The position numbers were made by a program, and so were the translations under genes. The notes beneath the pieces are model-generated. The model searched no databases and was not told the DNA's origin. It saw nothing but the letters and a program-made list of their open reading frames with translations. From NCBI GenBank assembly GCA_019155205.2, contig JAHNZQ020000092.1, positions 1,112,207-1,176,206 of the forward strand: a stretch of 64,000 nucleotides of DNA, in the 5' to 3' direction. How positions within the stretch are numbered: position 1 is the first letter of the stretch; every line of letters begins with the position of its first letter. Positions 56,831 to 64,000 of the stretch are shown piece by piece. Source of the stretch: Gracilaria vermiculophylla. Its lineage: Eukaryota; Rhodophyta; Florideophyceae; Gracilariales; Gracilariaceae.

Positions 56831-58330
56831 AATGTCAAAATATCCAAGTTTAAATTTATTTAATCGGAAAACATGACAGTGTTCCACTGTGCTTGACAGT
56901 ACACAACATATGCATACGGCGATTTCTTTTTTCTTTTATGATGATCTTTTAGAACTGAGTGTTTTCTTCATTTTTTATACATGAACAAATTAATTATTAT
57001 TACTTTTACCCCATATTGTGGTATCAGATACATGTGAATTTACTTTTTCTGCAATTATTCTGCACACAGTTTTTCTTCGGCACTTATTCCTTATCATTCT
57101 GCATTTTTGTGCAACATTGAGAAGTTGTGGATATCCTGCACATTTATTATTACATATTTTCCTGAATATTTTAGAAGACTAAAACTTGTAACCTAGTGAA
57201 GCTTCAATTGTCGGCCTATCTGAATAGAATATTTTTATGCAGTTCTTAGGCGCGGTATGGATTTGAGATGTACTGTATTTTGAAATTAACAGTCCGCAAA
57301 TCTGAATAGGGCCACCCTCCACTTCTACAGTTCTTCTTGAACAACTTTTTTTGCTGTATCGTAGCACTTCCTTTCAGACGCATAAAACTGGCAAAAGTAA
57401 CTTATTTGTCAGATAAAAATCCACTTTGAGAATTGTGCATTATTATTTTATCTATACCTTGTAAGGCATGGCAAAAATTATATGCGATGCAGTTCACCGT
57501 GTCTCTTCAGTATGTCGGAACACATATTGTGCATATTGCCTGACAAATAATACGCTAAGAAAAAAAAGCTACTGCAAATTTGGGCTACTTAAGCACCGAA
57601 TTTGTAGAATATGTAGGTACAACAAGTAACGTTTTGCACTGAAATTTGGAATCAAAGTCTCGTCAATCTGTCCAAAAGCGGCGTACATTTAAGGGATCAT
57701 CAGCGACTCCAAATTCAATTTGTAGCCTCGAGAAGTAGAGATTGTACTCTTTTATGCACCATAACAATCACTATCATCCCCATACTAGCGTTTTTCTTAC
57801 TAAAGGGACTACCCCAGAGCGAATTTCTGCATCGAAGCTACAAAGGTGCTGTAATGTTAAACTTCTTTTTAATCATAGTTGCAATCCTCACATACGTTAC
57901 AGAATTAGTTTACACTTCGGACTACAGGAGAATGTCGGTATTGTTAAATCCCTTGATACCTCACCCTTTGTCTATTGCTTCATGCTCTCACCCATCTGCA
58001 TCATTTCCCGTGGTAGAGAGCGCGACTACACGCAAAACATATGTGTCAAAGTGGTGCACATGTGCCATCTGGTGACTCTTTCCCTCATAAGACGTCGAGC
58101 TTTATGTCCTTCTTCAGTGAACTCAGGCTTATTTTTGCCAGCTGTTGAGGAGTACGTCAGGGTAAGAAACGACTATGAGTCTTTGTCACTGTGTTCAAAA
58201 CGAATTTCAGCTTGGCAGTTCTGCTTCAACCTATATGCTCTATCCGACTTTGAATGCCTCTTCCTATTTAGGTTTGAGAAAGACAATATCAAGACTTGTT
58301 CCTTTGCAGGGACGGCCGTCGTCTAAGACA
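56831..58330. other. No supported gene
   Basis: AT-rich. A 194-codon + frame at 57742-58323 contains an NHSCNP stretch like a SET-domain core, but none of the other SET motifs, so I leave it uncalled. Confidence 0.35.
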
Positions 58331-58334
58331 CGTA

Positions 58335-58949
58335 CAGTGCGTTTCAAAAACATATTACCCTTCAAAAGTGCGCCAAAACTGTACTGTAGACTAGATTTTG
58401 CACATAGTCTATGTAGAATCGTTTCAAAAAGATATGTACACCGTCTTCTTTATAATAAAAATGGCTCGACGCCCGCCACTTTTCAAGCTTGAAGAGCTTC
58501 AAATCGTTAAGTCAAACGCCAACAAACATTTCTACGGTGCTATCGCTAAAAAATTAAAGCGTTCTATGGTCACAATTGCTACTTTTCTATAAAACCCGAC
58601 TCTAATGTGCTTAAAATCATCTTCTGGACGCCCGAAGAAGCTCAGACAAGTAGATAAGAGAGGTATTAAAAAGGGAGCTGTGCAAAGGAAAAGCATCGTG
58701 CAAAACAATTAGAATTAATCTTAATCCCAACGTTTCTAAATCAAATATATGGAGGCAGATAAACAGCACAAACTTATTAAAATATAAAAAAATGAAAAAC
58801 ACTTTCTTTCTTCAAGACCATCACAAGCCCAAAAGGATTCTCAGGTGTGCTGGAAAAGCCTAATAGAGAAAAAAATGGGAAAATATTATTCTTAATGATG
58901 AAAAAAAGTTCAATTTGGACGGACCAGATTGCCATAATTTTTATTGACA
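58335..58949 (+). pseudogene. Tc1-like transposon, 5' part, cut by the assembly gap
   Basis: The terminal repeat CAGTGCGTTTCAAAAACATA starts at about 58337, and a second iteron (GTTTCAAAAAGATA) lies at about 58423. The transposase begins at ATG 58461 (MARRPPLFKLEELQIV), is frame-broken from 58590, and reaches the catalytic [13 protein letters not shown] block at 58894-58930 before running into the Ns. It is a relative of the 53685 element. Confidence 0.75.
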
Positions 58950-59049
58950 NNNNNNNNNNNNNNNNNNNNNNNNNNNNNNNNNNNNNNNNNNNNNNNNNNN
59001 NNNNNNNNNNNNNNNNNNNNNNNNNNNNNNNNNNNNNNNNNNNNNNNNN
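58950..59049. other. Assembly gap of 100 N
   Basis: Exactly 100 N, the conventional length for a gap of unknown size. The sequences on either side (a Tc1 transposase and a chromovirus LTR) are both repeats. Confidence 0.98.
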
Positions 59050-59283
59050 CGGCAGCTTAAATATCTAGCCGGGAGCCCGCCTCGGCAGGTCGCACTACTG
59101 TGCTAATTACCTGCATAAAATATCTAAAATAAATAATAAATTCTACCGTACCTTAAGGATGCTGTAGCGCACGCGGACAATATTATGCACCACGTGGCCC
59201 AGCTAATAAATTACGAACCCTCCTTAGGAATATTATGCCTTAAGGCCAAACCACCATATTGCCGTAGGAGCCACTGTACTACA
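59050..59283 (-). repeat. Chromovirus LTR fragment
   Basis: 234 bp matching the right end of the chromovirus LTRs, including the terminal TGTACTACA on the + strand. The rest is hidden by the gap. Confidence 0.88.
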
Positions 59284-60306
59284 CATACAACAAAACAAAC
59301 CAAAATGGTCTACAAGTATTTGTGTCAAGAGTGGCGCAATTTGGGACTGCATCGGATTCACAGATGGGACAATAATTGGTATCGCGAGACCTGGAGACAG
59401 TTGCCTTCATACTATCGCCTAAAACGGCCACAAACGTAAGCATTCTCTGAAGTATTAAGCAGTCAGTACCCCCGATGGAATGTTTCTACACATATACGGA
59501 CCATTGGAAGGCCGAAAACATGACTGGACACTGTATGCAAGGTCCAAAGTTGACGAACAACTCGAAAAATGCTTACTCAACGATGACCTCTTTCAATGTA
59601 TCTTTGAGTTATGCGTACATTACTATGTTCTTTAAAATACGTTCCTTGAATTCATTTTGATTTTGCGGTCCATTTTCATACCCTCATTGGAAACCGCCAA
59701 TGTTATTTTTACACGTACAAACGATCGAACCTTCTAGACGTTTCCTCTGAAAGGACACCTGCCCTCGTCCTAGGACAACTGTCTTTGCGACCTTTCATAG
59801 ATGACTCACTAGAGGTCAAACGTAGAAAACCCTCCCATGGACCCTGTTCTTGAAGGTTCGATAGTCTATATAAACCCTGATCGAGACGCCGACTTTCATC
59901 TCGGTGGTCACGATCATTCATGTTCTCAACCTTGACCAAGTGTTCCAACACTTTCTCGGAGTAAGTAAACGCAGTAGACTGACATTCCAGAACCGAATCC
60001 ATCCTTGATTGATTCCTGAATAATGACTGCTTGGAGGGAAACTGTTCTCGACAGATGTAGAATATTAAAGGTTTCGGCTTCAGTAACACATCACATTTCC
60101 GCAAGTTTTCTCAGGCGGCATTGCAGAATTCTCCATCTCATTTTTGAATCATATTTTTAATTACAATATACATTCAGGTTACTTCCGGAAGCTCTGTCGC
60201 GCAATCTTTCTACTATACATATAAACATCTATTTCTATACTTGACACATCAACACACAAAGAAGTAACGTACAACAATACCCTCTGTACCTCAAAATTTA
60301 TGCATG
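59284..60306. other. No recognisable gene
   Basis: A minus-strand frame of 131 codons (60104-59709) is Arg/Ser-rich with no motif. Nothing else seen. Confidence 0.35.
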
Positions 60307-60308
60307 AC

Positions 60309-61448
60309 TTAATACAGTAAGTTTCAAAAGTATAGGACAGTGCAAAAGCGTGCCACAAATGTATGCACGTATGCCTACTGAAGCCACCCTTCTTCATTAA
60401 ACCCCACAAGAACGCGTTCCAAATGCATAGGACATATCGAACTCGACCGTGATTATTTCCACGACACTTTGTTTCCTTTCCTCACAAAGACATGAGATCT
60501 TCTACATTAAAAGCTAGTCACACGATTTTTCAAATAGTACCTTAGATACAGACTACAGTTCTCAAATTTATACCATTTCTTAAAACATTTATTGTAACAT
60601 AAACATAAGGTACTATTGATAGCTTAATAATCCCTAGCTTCAATAATATGCATAACGTTTTGCAAGATTAGTATCCTGGCAGTATATTTGCACTAAAAAA
60701 TGCATGAAAAGAACGATATGTTTACAAAGAATAAATGAAATAGTTATGAAAAACACTTCAAATTTCTTTCGGTTTATAAACCTGAACAAACTTTTCTTTC
60801 AAAAGCTCTAAATTAATTAAAAAAAGATGCCACAGAGTGCAATGAGGACTGGAAAAAAAAAGTTGCAAGAAATATGTATTTTAAACTGAGTAAAACTTTG
60901 ATTAAGATGAAAAACAGTGTTTTTCTTAATGATATCATAAGCAAAACAGATCAAACAAAATTTGAACAAAGAAAAGTTGTATCAGAACATATATTATTCT
61001 CTGGACTGGATTGTCGATGAAAAAAATCTACGTACAAAGCTTTTTCAGTAAGCATTGTAGACTGAAAAAAGGCTTACAAATGCATTAACGCAACTTGTTA
61101 TAAAATTTTATATATCTTATCAGAAATGAAAACTGGTTCGTCACCAAGATAGCGCCGCAGTTTTGTAGAGCATAACAGTGAAAAACGTTTTTCGCTAACT
61201 ATAAGTTAATGACACGCAGTTACTCAAGCGTTAAGTTCACTTAAACCCTTTAGACAATGAACAAGACGTGATCGTTAGAATGCTCTATGGCTAGTATATT
61301 CCATTCTGAACAATGTCTCATTAAAATAAAAGTAATGGGACTAGTGCGAAAAAAATGAAAATTTTAATCATGGGACGTTAAAGAAACGCGATGCAAAAGC
61401 GTTTAATTAGTATTATTTAGTAAACAAATGCGAAACTCAACTACTTAA
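60309..61448 (+). mobile_element. Non-autonomous Tc1-type element, second copy, truncated
   Basis: Aligns along its whole length with 53685-54815, starting with the same end (CAGTAAGTTTCAAAAGTATA) and second iteron at ~60410. The right end is missing because a chromovirus LTR begins at about 61452. It has no coding capacity. Confidence 0.8.
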
Positions 61449-61451
61449 GAA

Positions 61452-64000
61452 GGCGCTGCTATGAGGTGACCTGGGGATTGGCGGCCCAGAATCCTGAAGG
61501 CGTTCGACAAGAGTCTCCAACCAGAAAAAGTAGAGGAAGACTCAAGGGTGCTTGGTTTAATTCCCCCGCAGGTGGGACTCAACCGGTAGATTAAGTACCA
61601 TGCCGGGGGCCCGCTTCGACAGGTCTCAGTACTGTACGCAAGTCTAATTACCAACACTAATTAATTTGAATAATCTAAATTCTACAATTTCTCAGGGGTA
61701 CTGTACTCAGTTAATAGAATACAAACAGTCCCTAGGAGTACCCCGTTATAAACCACAAGACAATATCACTTTAAGGATCCATTGTACTACATACCCTCTT
61801 TCCTGATTTGCACCACGTCTCCGAGGTGCATCTTTTTGTGAATCGATCCTTGAATGACTCCTAACGGAGGCGACGTCAGAACGGTCTTCCGCAATGCGAA
61901 GCGTCCTCTCCTCCAGGTATTCCAACGAAATTCTCAGTTGACGTGAGGCGGGCCGTGCGCGGGCTCACATATCTCCTCAGAAGCGTTTTCCGGTCCCTGC
62001 GCGTTCTTGGCTCAACCTCTTCTGCTCGTTCTTGGTGTATCGCTCTGGTGCTACACTCTGACTTCGTCGAGAATCCCTTTTAGTAAATGCCGGCGTCGTC
62101 ACGTCCACTCATTCATCCTGATCGAAGACGTCTTCACTCATATTCTTTCCTCCTGCCCTGCCGTTGTTCTTTGTTTGGTAGAAACTCAGTCCCCGCCAGG
62201 GTGCTCATTCTTTCCCCTACGTCTCCATGTCCGTCTCCGCCGGGTATTTGTCAAGGGCGTCGTGACACGGCTTCTTCCTTCGATGGGTGTATAACGACGG
62301 GTCTTTCCCCTGATGGTGTTTCTCCCTATCTCTCTCGTTCTACCCCGCAATCGGTCTTCGCTCTTCCGCCTACGTTCACCTTTGGGATTACTTCTCCGGC
62401 TAAAGCTCCTGCTTTTCCTATAGAGATCCTGCGCGAGGCTCGTAACTGGATCTTAGAGCTGCATAAGGCCCGCGGAGACCGATCCTCGATGGCTACAGTC
62501 ATGGAGAACCTGGTGGAGTTCTTTGGGAGCCAAGCCATATCAGAAAAGGCTCGCCTGGATGCCGAGTATGCGACCAGGTGGGTCTCGCGTAGCGAGAAAA
62601 TAAAACACCCTTGAGGTGGAGCACCGGATACCCGAGGGGTGCTTGTTTGTAGGAGATTGCTGTGTGTGAGCGTCCAGCTACAGGAAATGCTGCCGCAGGA
62701 GCACACAACAAACGGGCGAAAGTGATCTGGAGGCAAAAAATAAAACTCCAGATGAGGAAGATATCCGTATCGCGGAGACCAAAAATTAACTCCGTCATGG
62801 GGCCCCTCAAACTTTCCTGAACGTGTACGCATATACAGAAATACGTTTCCGCTCCAGATTGGCGAATTATCTTATCATTCAATTCTACGGAATGTGCTCC
62901 GGGGGTTACTCCGTGCCTTTCTTTTGAGATGTACCCGTATCATCGTACGCGGTACAGTAGTCCTGCAGGGGTCTGTTGGAAAGCGACAATATGATCCACC
63001 GCTTTAGGGGTATCACCTTGAGGGGTCATGATGGCGCCTGGAGCTTCCCGGAATGGTTCACCGAGAGGTTTGCCGGGACTCCCAGTGTACATGATGTCGT
63101 CGCCTTTGAGGTGGAAGGAGTAGGAATTTAAGCGAGTGTCTTCCGAGGGGGAGTGCCTGGCATTCCTGAAAGGCCGGGCGTCGTGACGTTCGTCACCTTA
63201 TTACGGGAGACGACGTCTCAGAGTCCGTTCTTCTCAATGGCGACAGCATCCCTGTAGGTGTCCAGGATTTTTGGGGGCCTTTTTTCATCTTTTGGTCGAA
63301 ATTCTTTTCATATTCCCACTGCGAGGTAAAGGGTCTCTCCTTCGCAAGGCAGAGTGCATCCTCATAGGGCCTTAAAACAGAGCGCTTTGCTTGAGCCACT
63401 TTTGGTGCTGGTGGCCCATCTTTTGGGTGCGCCGTGGGGCGTGCCGCGATAACGGCACTAGGCAGGACGCGCGAGAGCACCAGATTGGAAGGAGCGCTGC
63501 CCGTGAAGCGGTGAAACTGCAGGATGTATGCATATGAAAGTCTGGTGATCCGCGATGTGGTGTTTTACGCTTGAGGTGAGGGTTTTGTTAAATCTCTCCG
63601 CCAGTCCGTTGGTCTGGGGGTGATATGCGGTGGTAAACAACTGCTTTATCCCTAGAGTTCTGGAGATAGAACTGAATTGCTTCGCCGCGAGCTGGGGTCC
63701 GTTGTCCGTGGGAAAAGACCCCAAAGTATCCATGGCCACGAATTCGAAAGGTCCTGAAAATGAAAACAGGGTGAGCGGCGTCCGGTGTTTGCGGATATTC
63801 CTCTAGTGGCGGCACACGAGTGACAATCCGCCACCGTTTGGAAGGCCTCATTAGCCATGTGTGGCCAATAAATCTCTCTCCTCATTGTGAAATACATGCG
63901 TGATCCTACGGGGTGCTCACCAAGGCAAGGATAGTGTGAGAGATACAGCATCCTTGCCCCTAGGCTCGTCGGAACCACCGATTTAGGAGCACCGTCCACG
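61452..64000 (-). mobile_element. Second chromovirus copy, truncated by window edge
   Basis: The 3' LTR part (61452-61791; its inner 220 bp are missing), polypurine tract at 61792, antisense frame (conserved part 62400-62580), hairpin pair (62726-62794), chromodomain (~63030-62885) and integrase (63740-63190), then the integrase zinc-finger region to the edge. About 800 bp between LTR and antisense frame and about 100 codons in the integrase core are deleted relative to the first copy. The zinc-finger His residues lost in the first copy are present here. Confidence 0.88.
63193..63999 (-). pseudogene. Chromovirus integrase, internal deletion
   Basis: The frame at the edge has both zinc-finger His and Cys residues (SHYPCLGEH then DCHSC). 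The core then jumps from MDTLGSFP, around the first catalytic Asp, directly to TDNGPQ, deleting about 100 codons, and continues with the catalytic Glu (LAERFNKT) to 63193. It cannot be functional despite its better-kept motifs. Confidence 0.8.

Noticed and set aside
57742..58326. A 194-codon frame with an NHSCNP motif like the SET-domain core.
   Set aside because: No other SET motif, no cofactor-binding motif and AT-rich context. One short match is not enough.

Overview
The window reads as a nuclear fragment of a eukaryote with a small, intron-poor genome in which compact GC-rich gene islands alternate with AT-rich, transposon-filled stretches. A florideophyte red alga of the Chondrus type is my best guess, from that architecture, nearly intronless genes, and a copia element and chromovirus of the sort known in such genomes. 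The assignment is an inference; I could not run a search.

Layout. 1-2693: no recognised gene. 2694-13035: a copia retrotransposon with three direct LTR copies whose 5-bp target duplications are paired in an unexpected way, enclosing a 4.6-kb segment with two tandem arrays, a degenerate repeat field and a 309-bp TRIM-like element. 13036-26337: a second intact TRIM, a decayed copia, a gypsy gag/protease fragment, a broken coiled-coil reading frame, a dead Tc1 transposon and a gypsy solo LTR. 26700-36173: one complete chromovirus on the minus strand (LTRs, TTTCC duplication, gag, protease, RT/RNase H, integrase with chromodomain) plus a + strand antisense frame between pol and the 3' LTR. 37600-53190: a dense gene island. 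53190-64000: Tc1-like and MITE-like elements, a 100-N gap, and a second chromovirus copy running off the right edge.

The island holds eight genes: an unrecognised 221-aa protein; TAF13 (minus, three exons); an ATAD5/Elg1-like PCNA-unloading clamp-loader subunit with an N-terminal PIP box; HIRA (minus) with WD40 repeats, an ASF1-binding B-domain motif and the C-terminal Hira domain; a small type I membrane protein; a membrane-anchored J-domain protein (minus); a single-pass membrane protein that may belong to the NICE-3/C1orf43 family; and a 1308-aa glutamine-rich LisH/LUFS co-regulator. Genes sit in alternating convergent and divergent pairs with gaps of 51-590 bp. Five of the eight start codons are preceded by a sense-strand C-rich tract.

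Functionally the island leans towards nuclear chromatin and transcription (TAF13 for TFIID, HIRA for H3.3 deposition, a LisH co-regulator) and replication (ATAD5-like). There is no evidence of operons or a dedicated pathway. The most unusual material is in the mobile elements: a Tudor-like module inside the copia polyprotein, half-tRNA-primed miniature LTR elements, and the conserved antisense frame with adjacent covarying hairpins in the chromovirus.
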